DNA from: Saturnia japonica | Lineage: Eukaryota > Arthropoda > Insecta > Lepidoptera > Saturniidae | DNA length: 64,000 nucleotides | Direction: 5' to 3' | NCBI GenBank assembly: GCA_033032175.1 | Contig: CM065321.1 | Span: 1,262,501 to 1,326,500, forward strand | In this document: positions 22,351 through 33,935 of the stretch, in pieces | Layout: each line of letters opens with the position of its first letter | Numbering within the stretch: the first letter of the stretch is position 1 | Made by a program: the position numbers and the translations under genes | The notes under the pieces: model-generated | Databases searched by the model: none | Seen by the model: the letters and a program-made list of their open reading frames with translations, nothing else | Told to the model about the DNA's origin: nothing

Positions 22351-23876
22351 TTGAACGGGGACGCCTGGGCTCAATGTCAAAGGGCCTAAGGGTTCGTTAC
22401 CACCTCGGTAACGATACGTATAAGTTTCAGCTTTATAATTGAAAACAAAAAAAGTTATGAAGAAAGGCAAGTTCATTTTCATACATATAAAATTTACAAG
22501 TCAATATTATTTGGTATATAAGGTAAAAATAAAGCTTGAAATTGCTAAATTAGTAATTTATTAATGATAGTTGGTGTTAATTTATGTAGATAGTCCAAAT
22601 TTATAGGTAATGTACAACTTTTAATAAAGAAGAATAGGTATATTGATTTTTTTAAACTAATTCTGAATCGTATTTTTGAAAGATAATGAAAACGAAGCGA
22701 TAGAGTAAATCAGGGGTAACTTTATTAACCAATACCTGTAGCATTCAGGTCGAAAATAAACCTACATATTTGGTTATTTCACCTCTATACAATGTCATCA
22801 AAGTATGAAATTTTCATCAACAAATATCTGTTGAACGGGGACGCCTGGGCTCAATGTCAAAGGGCCTAAGGGTTCGTTACCACCTCGGTAACGATACGTA
22901 TAAGTTTCAGCTTTATAATTGAAAACAAAAAAAGTTATGAAGAAAGGCAAGTTCATTTTCATACATATAAAATTTACAAGTCAATATTATTTGGTATATA
23001 AGGTAAAAATAAAGCTTGAAATTGCTAAATTAGTAATTTATTAATGATAGTTGGTGTTAATTTATGTAGATAGTCCAAATTTATAGGTAATGTACAACTT
23101 TTAATAAAGAAGAATAGGTATATTGATTTTTTTAAACTAATTCTGAATCGTATTTTTGAAAGATAATGAAAACGAAGCGATAGAGTAAATCAGGGGTAAC
23201 TTTATTAACCAATACCTGTAGCATTCAGGTCGAAAATAAACCTACATATTTGGTTATTTCACCTCTATACAATGTCATCAAAGTATGAAATTTTCATCAA
23301 CAAATATCTGTTGAACGGGGACGCCTGGGCTCAATGTCAAAGGGCCTAAGGGTTCGTTACCACCTCGGTAACGATACGTATAAGTTTCAGCTTTATAATT
23401 GAAAACAAAAAAAGTTATGAAGAAAGGCAAGTTCATTTTCATACATATAAAATTTACAAGTCAATATTATTTGGTATATAAGGTAAAAATAAAGCTTGAA
23501 ATTGCTAAATTAGTAATTTATTAATGATAGTTGGTGTTAATTTATGTAGATAGTCCAAATTTATAGGTAATGTACAACTTTTAATAAAGAAGAATAGGTA
23601 TATTGATTTTTTTAAACTAATTCTGAATCGTATTTTTGAAAGATAATGAAAACGAAGCGATAGAGTAAATCAGGGGTAACTTTATTAACCAATACCTGTA
23701 GCATTCAGGTCGAAAATAAACCTACATATTTGGTTATTTCACCTCTATACAATGTCATCAAAGTATGAAATTTTCATCAACAAATATCTGTTGAACGGGG
23801 ACGCCTGGGCTCAATGTCAAAGGGCCTAAGGGTTCGTTACCACCTCGGTAACGATACGTATAAGTTTCAGCTTTAC
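22351..23876. repeat. 480-bp tandem repeat, three perfect units plus a partial
   Basis: Units at 22351-22830, 22831-23310 and 23311-23790 are identical base for base. A fourth starts at 23791 and diverges after about 85 bp into the terminal arm. Each unit holds an outward segment of the inverted-repeat arm. Perfect identity means very recent amplification or an assembly error. Confidence 0.95.
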
Positions 23877-24060
23877 AACTTAAAACAGAAAAAAGTTATG
23901 ACGAAAAGACATATACATTTTAAATTTACAAGTCCATATTATATGGTGTAGAATTTAAAAATAAAGCTAGAAATTGCTAAATTATACAATAATATGACTG
24001 TTTTGACAAAACTGTATACTTAAAACTATGAAATAACATATTTAATTTTTCTAAAATCCT
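23521..24060 (-). repeat. Right inverted-repeat arm
   Basis: Inverted counterpart of 20497-21041. It overlaps the third and fourth tandem units and ends AAAATCCT at 24060. A 33-bp spacer then leads into segmental copy B. Confidence 0.85.
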
Positions 24061-24128
24061 ATGAAAGGGAGGCTCCGATTTCAGTCCAATGTGCGGCGTT
24101 GTTCTACACGTTTTTTTATATTAATCGA

Positions 24129-24400
24129 CTAGCTGTGCCCGCGACTCCGCACGCGTTTATTACAGATAAAGGTAGTTTAAGTTACTCCTTACGATATTAG
24201 CTATCTACCAGTGAAAGTTCCGTCAAAATCGATCCAACCATTTCAGAGCTTAACCGGAACAAACACGGACAAAAAAATATAAAAATTGTTTTTTTTTTCT
24301 TTGTTACAAGTGCCATATATACTTTCATACACATTCAGTAAAAAGCTATTATTTTAAGATTACAAACCGACACTTCAATTGTATGTATTATTTGTATAGA
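24129..24400 (-). mobile_element. Helitron with internal deletion (copy B)
   Basis: Counterpart of 15797-16066, with termini A/CTAGCTGTGCC and TGTATAGA/T, both closer to the family consensus than in copy A. Confidence 0.82.
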
Positions 24401-24509
24401 TTTAAAACGGGTAAACAGTCGAGTCAGTCAGTCAATATGCTGAGAGGGAGCCGTTTTATAACAATTGGCATTTGATTTTTGTTACTTTAAGTAATTGTAA
24501 AATCATTAT

Positions 24510-24675
24510 TAATAATACGTGAAGCATAAACTTTGTACTCCTTTTTAAGCGCATTGCGTGCACGGATGACTGAGTATTGGCAAGATTAAAGTTTAGATGG
24601 ACCCTACAGTGAACCTGTGCGTAATCCATACGCGCTACGATGTCACGTGAGGTCAACCTGCGCAGATCTAAACAT
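24510..24675 (+). repeat. Interspersed repeat B fragment (copy B)
   Basis: Counterpart of 16178-16345. The following 'aaccactgaacggat' repeat is at about 24917. Confidence 0.6.
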
Positions 24676-25386
24676 ACAGTTGCAATTAAAAAGTTTCCAA
24701 ACTAAAATAATATGTCTTATAACTTGGGCCAATACCTTTAGCCAGGGGAGATTTTAGCACTCCACGGAGCCCTGAGTTTGTACCGTGTGCAGATGGAATA
24801 TACGTAGTTATTAATACTACTCTTTATTAATAAACACGAGATGGGTTGATTCTTTCGATTGCTGGTCATCGAAATAAAACCGTAACTGGCAGACTGACTG
24901 ATCTATCAACACAGAACTCAAACCACTGAACGGATGGAGCTGAAATTTGCCACACAGATACTGTTTTATGACGTAGGCATTCGCTAAGAAAGGAACTTTG
25001 AAAATTCAACCACTAAAGAGGTGTACCAGTTGTTTAAAATTTCTATGACAAGTGATCATGTAACTTTAGAATAACTTGACCGACTGAGCTATTCACATAA
25101 TATATTTATTGCCGATAGGTGACGCTGTTGTCGAGCTAACGAAAAAGGCAGATCAACGTCTACTGGCTCATCTAGTTTATATAAATTTAGTACTAGATAC
25201 ATTGAACTTGATTTTAGTTCTACATTTTAATCCCAACACAATTACAATGCAGAAAATCTCTTTCCACTTTTTTCTGTGAATATCACTAATGTTATCTTTT
25301 CCTATTTTCAATTATTTTTAATCTATTTTCCTGTTCTCGTCCCGTAGAAAGAACATCAATGTAAAGGATCATTGGCTAGTAACTTT

Positions 25387-25593
25387 GGCTACTTTTATTT
25401 TAGAAAAAGAATTAGGGTTCCGCACAATTAAAATAAAATGGTCATGGTGAATCAATTCGGGCAATTAAGTGGCTTATGAAACCATAAGAGATATAGCTAA
25501 TTAATGTACTACACAATTGTAGACATTAAAAAGACCTACAAAAATGTCAGAGAGACTATACGTCTATCTTTTAAGGAACACCCACAATATGCA
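25387..25593 (+). mobile_element. Helitron truncated at both ends (copy B)
   Basis: Counterpart of 17050-17347. The sequence jumps from 'cacaatatgca' directly to 'ataaaattaaaaac', which removes the CTAG terminus and hairpin still present in copy A. Confidence 0.75.
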
Positions 25594-26114
25594 ATAAAAT
25601 TAAAAACATTTTTACAACTTATTTTATGACTTACTAGCAACCATTCGCGACGTCGTTAATGTTAATAAAATGATTTCCTACAAAACAAACCCTCAATATA
25701 GAATTAAGATATATTGTGATGTAAAAGTACTTAGAACTAATAACTAAATTCTTCTATATTCTCTTCTATGATCAAACAATTTCATAGATAAAACGATTTA
25801 AAATGTAGCTAGATATAGCCAAGAACTGGCTGAAATGGTCCACCAAATGGTTGTGATACAACACAGCGAATATAATATTTGAATTTTATTCAAAATTGAT
25901 TAATCTGCAAACGGTACCTACCGGTCTCTTTAAATTACAACTCTTGTTAACTTAACGAAACTGTAAAATTTCGCTTTTTAACCGTAAGTTGACGTCACTG
26001 TACACGCTATTTTTAATGAGGGTCTAAGAGATGTTTTTTATAGTTATCGGATACAATCAAAACGTATTATTTTCTATTTAGTTAATTTTAATTACTCTTC
26101 CTTTCTTCTAGTAT

Positions 26115-26332
26115 TAACGAAGTGTTAAAACAAAGGCGACTTCGCTGGCTCGGTCGCGTGTACCTACCTACCTACCTGATGGGGTCATCTCGTTTGCCAA
26201 GACAAACTCTCTTGACCGAGGTTGCTAATGTCAAACGCTTTAAACTGCGTTTCCAAGATATTGTCAGAAGCGGAATGATTACCTTTATTACAATAGCTGG
26301 GCAAAGTGACTTAACAGTGCCTGATGGTTTTT
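26115..26332 (+). pseudogene. LINE C-terminal fragment (copy B)
   Basis: Counterpart of 17880-18070. The extra TACC unit restores one frame, so LKQRRLRWLGRVY runs straight into GSSRLPRQTLLTEVANVKRF. It is still only a scrap of a reverse transcriptase tail. Confidence 0.6.
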
Positions 26333-26344
26333 TTTTCTTTATTT

Positions 26345-26715
26345 GTTTAGCGTTGTGATCACAATCTTATCTGATCTTAAGCGACAATGAGGCCTAAAGC
26401 GTAGTGGAAGACTGGCTCTCAAGTGCAGCTGCCGGAACGCCCTACTGTACTAAAGTAGTTGTCACTTGATGCTATGGTTTCATCACGATGTTTTCCTTCA
26501 CGCTACCAACAGAGCCATCATAGCTAGGACGGCAACCACCGAGTGATCTGCAATCCATCAATGGTCACCGCTCCAAGCCATCTCGAAAGCTGGACATATA
26601 CTGGCTGATCCCGAAATGCGATAAAGTAAAAGAGAGTCACTATTGGAGAGTTTAACACCATGTGTATGGCGGTCGCAACCCACTCGGGTACAGATTTTTA
26701 CCACCCCACTTGTAT
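26345..26715 (+). repeat. SINE-like repeat C (copy B)
   Basis: Counterpart of 18105-18480, with only a few base changes. Confidence 0.6.
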
Positions 26716-26920
26716 ACTAGATATAGACTAGCTAATCCCGGAATCTGACACGCCTAAGTATGTATATTACCCTATTTAGGGTTGATATCTGACTGGATCT
26801 CCCCGGATTTGTCCTAGTTTGAATAGCGTCTGGGAAGTGTCCGTCGTTTTAAAAATGTGACACGTTTTACGTCCAGTGAAAATCGGATTAATCAATTAGT
26901 AAACAAATTTTATTTAAAAA

Positions 26921-27436
26921 CTAGCTGTGCCCGTGGCTTCATTCACGTGGACTACAGAATGCCCGCGCGAATCTTGCTCCCCCGCTCCCGGCTATTTTAA
27001 AAATGTTTATTGTGAATGTTCCTTAGAAAATAGACGTATACTCTCCCGGACTTTTTTGAGGTCTTTTTAATGCCTACAATTATGTAATACATTAATTTGC
27101 TAAATCTCTTTGGTTTACTCAGCATAAACCATTTAAGCGCTCGAATTGATTCACCATGACCAATTTTTTTTTATTTGTTCGGAAACCTAATTATTTTTAT
27201 AAAATAAAAGTAGCCTAAGTTACTCCCTGTATCATCGGCTATCTATCAGTGAATGTCCCGTCAAAATCGGTCAAACCGTTTCAGAGATAACCCGGAACAA
27301 ACAGACAGACTGACAGACAAAAAATTTTAAAATGGTGTTCTCGTTATTGGTGTCGTATATAATTTCATATGCATTTAGTAAAAAAACTGTTATTTGACAT
27401 TACAAACAGACACATAAATTTGATTAATAGCATAGA
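26921..27436 (-). mobile_element. Full-length non-autonomous Helitron (copy B)
   Basis: Counterpart of 18681-19196, with the same A-T target and both termini. Confidence 0.85.
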
Positions 27437-27957
27437 TGTATGCTAAGTACATAAATATGATGACATGGCATCAAATTAATTAATAATGATTAATTTGTTG
27501 ATTACATTATGGCTTATATTTTATGTAGCAACATTACTTAGTCCATATAGACAATTTTTATTTATAATTAATTTGATGTCAAACAATGAAGCATTAGTCA
27601 TTACTTTTCATATGTACTAGAATATCTTAGAAAGACTTAGAGGAGTATGTATAGTTTATTATTAATTATTATTATTATAATTATGGGTGGGTATTTCATA
27701 TGTAAATGGGTCGATGTCGCCAAAGATCAGAAAATAAATTGAAAACAAACTGTTTAAATGTATAAAAAACTAAATAAAGACGATTGTCTATTTATGTTTA
27801 AACACATTTTTAAGAAGCCCATGGGAAGAACTCTATTTCACCCAAATATTCGGGGATTTTCAATTCAACCCATAAATTTTCCGGCGTCAACAATTTAGGT
27901 GATGATAGCTCTACGTCTGGTGTCTGGTGCTCGTGAAGTCGTGATCCAGTCGAATTA

Positions 27958-28480
27958 TCAATATATAAATAATAAAATTGAAGTGTCTGTTTGTAATGTC
28001 AAAATAACAGCTTTTTTACTAAATGCATATAAAAAAATATACGATAACTATAACAAATCACTCATTTTTTAAATTTTTGTTTGTTTTTTTTTGCCTGTTT
28101 GTTCCGGATAATCTGCAAAACTGGATGGACAGATTTTGACGGAGCTTACACTGGCAGATAGCTAATGTTATATTTAATTTTAGAAAAATAATTAGGGTTC
28201 CGTGAACATAAAAAAATGTGGTCATGGTGACTCAATTCGGGCGCATAAATGGCATACACTGAGTAAACTAAAAGAGATATATCAAATTAATGTACTACAT
28301 CATTATAGGCATTTAAAATACCTACAAAAAAGTCATCAAGAGTATATGTCTACCTTCTAAGGAACACCCACAATAAGCATTTTTGCCTTTAAATAACAGA
28401 GAGCAGGGGTAGCAAGATTCGCGCGGGCCAAATCGACGGCATTCTGTAGTCCACGTGAGCGAAGCCGCGGGCACAGCTAG
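27958..28480 (+). mobile_element. Full-length non-autonomous Helitron (copy B)
   Basis: Counterpart of 19708-20228, with both termini intact. The identical 67-codon minus-strand frames inside the two copies are by-products of the Helitron end, not genes. Confidence 0.87.
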
Positions 28481-28764
28481 TATCCAATATATTTATCATG
28501 TTAAGAGCGGCTCGAGGTAGAAAAAGTCTAGTAAGAAATAAAATAACCCTGGTATCGTAATACACGACCGAATATAACTTAGTACCGTCCATCGATCACC
28601 TCAAAATTCGGTACAAGGACAATCTAAATAAATAATGAAAACGAAATAATACGTAGCTTGTAATGAAATTGGAATGTTTGTTTTTGCTCAAACGATAATT
28701 ATGATGTATGGAGTGTATTTAGAACCGAGTAACTACGTCCGACTCAATAGAAACTGTTTCAGAA

Positions 28765-29010
28765 ATTATTTTATGTTACAGGACAATTTTTTACAAAAAA
28801 GAAAACCAATTTCAATGATTTAAAGGAATTCCTTGGTGTATCATCGAAGTCGAAGGTCCAATGCCAATAAAATAAAAATAAGAACACCCCTGAGGTATCC
28901 ACTTTCCAACAAAAAAGAATCATCTAAATTGGTGAATAAACAAATAAGTTATGGATGAACATCCTTAAAAAAAATGTCTATTCGAATTAAGTAAGTACCT
29001 CCTCCTTTTT
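28765..29010 (+). repeat. Interspersed repeat F
   Basis: 'gacaattttttacaaaaaag', 'ttcaatgatttaaaggaattcc', 'tcgaaggtccaatg', 'aacaaaaaagaatcatctaaatt' and 'ggatgaacatcc' recur inverted at 33745-33935 and directly at 46035-46250. Confidence 0.65.
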
Positions 29011-29099
29011 CTGAAGTCTTTTAAAAATACAATTTCAAAGGTCTTATTAAACAGCAGACTTATAGACATAGTTTCCGAAGTATCCCAGAAGTTTTCGTG

Positions 29100-29310
29100 T
29101 GGAAACTGGTTCTCAAGTGCAGCTGCCGGAAAACACCTAAAGATGTTGGCGACAGATTTCCAACTTGAGGATCGTAAAATACCCTACCACCAAGCTATGG
29201 TTTCATCACGATGTCTTCCTTCACCAAAAACTCAAGCTTATCGCAGGGATTCGAACTCGCATCGATGGATGAGATGACCGTACACGCTACCACTGAACTA
29301 TAATTGGTAC
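29100..29310 (+). repeat. SINE-like repeat C
   Basis: 'ggttctcaagtgcagctgccgg', 'caacttgagg', 'ccaccaagctatggtttcatc' and the final 'cgctaccactgaac' show a near-complete right half. The first part, with 'atcttaag', is missing. Confidence 0.65.
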
Positions 29311-29315
29311 AAATT

Positions 29316-29504
29316 TGGTGCTAATCTCCGAAACAGCAAAATCTATTTTAACGGGACTTTCCTTGGTAGGTAGTGGGGTTTTCAGAGAGTTATCTAATCT
29401 AGTTTTTAGACTCGACAATCTGGCAAGGTGCTTATTGAAACACAATGTTTAGTCAACCAATAAAATACTGTATTTTATGTGTGTAAAGCCGCATGCACAG
29501 CTAG
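29316..29504 (+). mobile_element. Decayed Helitron-like 3' end
   Basis: 'ctccgaaacagcaaaatctattttaacgggactttcc' followed, after unrelated sequence, by 'gccgcatgcacagctag/t' suggests a decayed or related Helitron. Confidence 0.4.
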
Positions 29505-29924
29505 TTTAATATAAGAAAACCATACGCTGCAACAGGGGGGTTCAATTACTTCAATTTCCTTTCAAAGTTGAACATCTGTACTAATAACTCAAGAATTTGT
29601 ATGCCAATCTCAGGAGTGTACTATTTGAAAGAATCTTTTTGCATTTTATACCCTTATTTATTGGAGAACTTTAACTAACGTCACGCTATGTCTTTTAGGA
29701 TAGGATCAATGCCCACAGACAAAGTATGGATCAGAAATCATATTAAACGAGAACGAATTGCCGGTAAACTATTGTGGGGGAGGGTTGTTTGGCGCGGAGA
29801 GGGAGTTATCGTATTGCTGGCCGTCCGGCGAGAACCGAAAAAATTTAACGCGAGTGCAACCGCGACGCATACCTGGTGTTATATAAAACCAAACGCAATT
29901 ATCACAAATCTATATATTAATACG

Positions 29925-30285
29925 TGAAGCAAAAGCTTTCTACCCCTTTTTAAGCGTACTGCGTGCAGGAAGACTGTGAGATTTTGCATGGTTAAAGTTT
30001 ATATGGAGAAGAAGTGCAGAAAGCTAAAATTTGTCAATAATATCTGTTACTAATATATTAAATTAAATACATTAATACTGCGAATCCTAACATGTCCAGT
30101 GCCATTGAACTTAGACCCCCAAAATATTGACATTTTCATTCAAGGAAAAGTGACAGCAAGTGATGTAGATAATACTCATTGTTTAGGTTTATAAATACTG
30201 CAAATATCAAACAGAAAATAGTCTATGACCAAAAAGTCGCTGGTCGAATTTCAAGTTTAGGGCGATCGCTATTTATAATTATTGG
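29925..30285 (+). repeat. Interspersed repeat B, long copy
   Basis: 'aatacgtgaagcaaaagctttctac', 'ggttaaagtttatatggagaag', 'ccaaaatattgacatt', 'agtgacagcaagtgatgtag' and 'gtcgctggtcgaattt' match 46325-46705 in reverse complement over about 350 bp. Confidence 0.7.
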
Positions 30286-30388
30286 CTGATTTAATGCGGA
30301 GGAGTTGAATTTATTAATGAACTAATAAAAACGCAAGATTAAAGTATCAGCTGGTAGCCAAAAGATTACTTAACATTTTGCCTCAACA

Positions 30389-30601
30389 GCCTCATTAGCT
30401 AGTAGTCCTAAGCGTGACTGCTATTGCTCGAGGTCTTGGGTTTTTCTATGAAATTCTCAGTAGCGGCTCGAAGTTTGGCTTCGTGCCCGATTAATGGTTA
30501 TAGGCTTGCCTCCTATTATATGGGAGTAACATACCCGGCGAACTGTGGCTGTACACCTCTGCCTAACCCTTCGGGGATACAGGCGTGATGGTATGTTATG
30601 T
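30389..30601 (+). repeat. tRNA-derived SINE D, B box deleted
   Basis: 'gcctcattagctagtagtc' is a decayed A box region, and the body 'ctatgaaattctcagtagc', 'gcgaactgtgg' and 'ctctgcctaacccttcgggg' matches 44976 and 52728. The segment holding the B box is missing between 'ggtcttggg' and 'tttttctatg'. Confidence 0.7.
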
Positions 30602-31189
30602 TTGTTGAAATAAAGACAGTGTCGCGGTCAGTAGCTAGTTATGTGTAATTATTTGACGACTAATGGGAATGCCACGTGTACCGAGCCACCAAGCGGCTTT
30701 TCATTCGATTAATGGAAGGCCGTTTCGGAAACAAAATAAATATTGTACCCTACACTGCCTACGCAGCCGTGTTTATCTCAGGGGGTAAAGAGGACGAAAC
30801 AATTAACAACGAGAGACGTGTAAGGTACCTACATAGTTAACGAAGACTACAGCGCCGCGCGGCGCGCCGTCAAACGTTAGGTGTTTTATGGCCGCAATAA
30901 AAAGCGTCATAATTTGCGACATGTTTTATTCTTTTAGACAAAAATCTTGTGTAACTCTGTCAGTGATTCTATAACCTCTGAGCTCATACATTTACAAAAT
31001 AATGTATTTGTTTTATCGAGACAGTGGTTTATAGACAGATGGCGCTGTGGTTAAGTCATTAAATAGTGGAAAAGGAAGAACAAAGTCTGCAAGACCATTG
31101 AATTACTTTTATATCGTTGTTTTGTCTACTATCCTTGCTTGTTTTTGATTGGCTGCCCTCGAACTCAGCCTACTATTTGTAAGTTTTTT
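30602..31189. other. Unique sequence with a GC palindrome
   Basis: No coding frame recognised. GCGCCGCGCGGCGC (30852-30865) is a perfect 14-bp palindrome in a short CpG-rich island. It could be regulatory, but there is no TATA or gene start beside it. Confidence 0.4.
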
Positions 31190-31703
31190 TCACGTGGAAT
31201 ACAACTACAGTATGCCGCGCCGTCGATTGAGCACACGTGCGAATCTTACTACACCAGCTCCCGGTTATTTTAAAGCCAAAAATCCTTATTGTGGGTGTTC
31301 TTTAGAAGATAGACATATGCTCTTGGAGACTTTTTTGTAAGTCTTTTTAATGTCTACAATTATGTAATACATTAATTTGATATATCTCTTATGGTTTACT
31401 CAGCGTAAGCGATTTAAGCGCCTGAATTGATTCACCATGACCATTTTTTTTTTAATTGTATGGAAACCTAATTATTTTTCTAAAATACAAGTTACTCCTT
31501 ATAACATCAGCTAAAAGTTAGTGAAAGTCCTGTCAAAATCGGTCTAACCGTTTCAGAAATTACCATGAATAAACTGACAGACAAACAAAAAATTTAAAAT
31601 TGTTTTATTTGTTATAGGTATCGTATATGTGTACGTAATGCATTTAGTAAAAAGTTATTATTTTGACATTACAAACACACTTCAATTTTATTAATTGTAT
31701 AGA
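31190..31703 (-). mobile_element. Non-autonomous Helitron with altered CTAG end
   Basis: Body blocks and the 'tcaattttattaattgtataga/t' end are intact, but the CTAGCTGTG start is replaced by diverged sequence, with an extra segment near 31215-31235. Confidence 0.75.
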
Positions 31704-31741
31704 TATCTAGTAATTACAATATTTCACAATAATACCATTAC

Positions 31742-31776
31742 CAGAGACAAGGTAAGGTTGTTTTGCCTTGTCTGTG
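31742..31776. repeat. Imperfect 11-bp hairpin
   Basis: 'cagagacaagg' (31742-31752) pairs with 'ccttgtctgtg' (31766-31776) with one mismatch and a 13-base loop. No function is inferred. Confidence 0.5.
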
Positions 31777-32297
31777 CTATTACGCTTTTTTAACTGAGTG
31801 ACTTCTGCGCCTGCCACAAATCCCGATGTAGCGCCTCAGGCGAAAAGAGCTAGACAATTAGAAAAAAATTACAATACCATTAACACGAAATGTAAAAGAG
31901 ACTTCTAGAACACCGGTATTTAGCGTCAAAGTCTGCTATCAGTACCTAAAGATATATAAATAAATAACAAATTAAAAACATCAACAACCAACAATCACAC
32001 TCGTACACTTCTAAATTACTACCTTTTTATCACAAAAGTGCCTTATCACATCCCATCAATGAGGTAAATAAATGCGTAAAGGGAACCAAATAATTTGTAT
32101 ACAAACATTATATAAAATAGTTGGAGAGGCCTCGCCGCCTCTACGTCGAGACTGGATGGCGGGGAACCTAGCCAAGTCACTCCCCACTGTCGCAGTCACT
32201 AAACAAATTAGTGGTCAGTTTAAAAAGGCCTGAAGTAATTTTTTTTTTTTAATGTTAGTGTACTAAGTGTAATAAATCTTATCTAAATACTAAATCT

Positions 32298-32530
32298 TTT
32301 TTTTATACTTCAAAGATGGCAAACAAGCATATGGCCCGCCTGATGGTAAGCGGCTACCGGCGCTAAGGACGCTTGAAATACTGTTGTTATAATTAGCGCG
32401 TTGCCGAGGAGATCTGGGAACTTTACTCACCGCAGGAACACAACACAAGGTTATTTGGTTGCGATCGTCTGTAAGGTGGAGGTGTATTTTACCAATCAGG
32501 CTGTGGAAAAGTAGAGAGAAAACTTCCATA
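32298..32530 (+). repeat. Lepidopteran LINE-associated repeat E
   Basis: 'gatggcaaacaagcatatggcccgcc', 'tgatggtaagcggctacc', 'gcgcgttgccgaggagatctgg', 'actcaccgcaggaacacaac' and 'ctgtaaggtggagg' form a repeat I recall as very frequent in Lepidoptera. It gives a 79-codon open minus frame that is not a gene. Confidence 0.7.
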
Positions 32531-33744
32531 GGAAGGTTTGGTTAAAGATTAAATTCATGTAAGTGGCATCGACATGGTCTCGTGAAATGTTAACGATTAT
32601 CAAAAAAAAAATTTATGTCACAAAATTATATACTACATAGTTAGTTTTTCTTATTTCAAATTATATTTGTATTTTCTCAATTATTCTATTATTAATATTA
32701 ATAATAATTACTTCTATTATTATTAATAAATCTTTCATTTGAAGTTTAGGAAAAATGTCACTTCTGTCTGCAGTCGTCATGACTGCTATGAATTTTTTTT
32801 TTTATATTAGGTGCATTTTGTGTAAATACCAGATCTTGTACACAATAATTGTATTCGACTGAAACGCGACCACTTTTCCGGGATTGCAGGTTTCGGGGTT
32901 AGCCTGTGTATATATGTAGTAATGTAGGTGGTAGGATATCTGTTCCCGATTAGGTTAAGACCAAGATATCATAGACCCGTCATAGTGGCTCTCTTTTGGT
33001 GTTGTCGCATTTCGAGATCAGCTGCTGAGAATCTTTCTGAAGGTCTCGTCATTATTTTTAAATTGCTTTCCTTCAGGTACAGTACCGTCATTTTAACGTG
33101 CTACTATAAAAAATATTATGTGTGCAATTCACACGTGGTAGAAGTGAATTGAATGAATCTATGTTTTTTTAATTCAAAAAATGATCAAATACACACTAAT
33201 TAAAGTTTATGAAAATGTGTACACAAGTACTTACAATCATTATTCACAATATCATTTTCAATTAATGCACATTTGAAATAACCATGGTAACCTAACACAA
33301 TATCAATCAGTAACAGAATGTCATAAGTGTTGTCTAAAAAGTTTTTGTTTCGTGCCTTTTTGGTGAGGTAATAAAATTCATTATTGCGTGGCAACAACAA
33401 ACTTTCGCTTTTTCGTTTCCTTTAATCGACTTTGAAATCACAACGACGCTAAAGAAGTTTTCACTTTAAAAAAAACATATAACGTTCATAAATTGTCAGT
33501 ACTTTATATTTTAACTGCAGCACTACCTTATACGGTGGCACTCGTAGAAAAATTTCCTTTTAAAATTATGTTACGTCCAAATATTTAGGTGATTTGCTAT
33601 GCTTTGCAATTTCCCCGCATACGAAGCGACGCGACTGTTTGAATGCTGCGGCTATTGTTGCTCTGGGGTTTTAATATTCGTATCATTAATACATTTCACT
33701 GTAACAATTCAGAAGTAAGGTTTATTTCTGTAAAAATATACTAT
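32531..33744. other. AT-rich stretch without recognised features
   Basis: It contains an A/T-only tract rich in ATTATTAAT (about 32690-32735). No gene-like frame or shared repeat was recognised. Confidence 0.5.
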
Positions 33745-33935
33745 ATTTTTTAAGGAGGAAGTTCTTTTAGCCATAACTTTTTTGTTTATGAACCAATTTA
33801 GATGATTCTTTTTTTGTTAGAAAGCGGATACCCCAAGGGTGGTCCCATTATCATTGGACCTTCGACTTCGAATATACACCAGGGAACTCCTGGAAATCAT
33901 TGAATCTTTAGAAATTGTGTTGTTTTAACGAAATT
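33745..33935 (-). repeat. Interspersed repeat F, inverted copy
   Basis: Reverse complement of the family at 28765: 'atttagatgattctttttttgtt', 'cattggaccttcgacttcg' and 'gggaactcctggaaatcattgaa'. Confidence 0.65.

Larger units (their letters stand above)
20497..24060. mobile_element. Foldback-like element with long, tandemly expanded inverted repeats
   Basis: The left arm (20497-21041, about 545 bp) and the right arm (23521-24060, 540 bp) are inverted copies, starting AGGATTTTAGAA.AATTAAATATG on each side and about 95% alike over the first 200 bases by eye. Between them lie a minus-strand transposase-like pseudogene (21381-22350) and tandem copies of a 480-bp unit that belongs to the right arm. 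Long inverted repeats extended by internal tandem units are the hallmark of foldback elements. I could not find a convincing target duplication. The element sits exactly between the two segmental duplication copies. Confidence 0.75.
24094..28750 (+). repeat. Segmental duplication, copy B (empty mariner site)
   Basis: Collinear with copy A (14474-20498) but without the mariner: the TA at 24119-24120 is intact within TTTTTTTATATTAATCG. Its other distinguishing feature is a roughly 90-bp deletion after 25593 that removes the end of one Helitron. Confidence 0.9.

Noticed and set aside
22351..23876. Possible CRISPR-like or satellite array
   Set aside because: Units are 480 bp with no short repeats and spacers, and only three to four units occur, inside a transposon arm.
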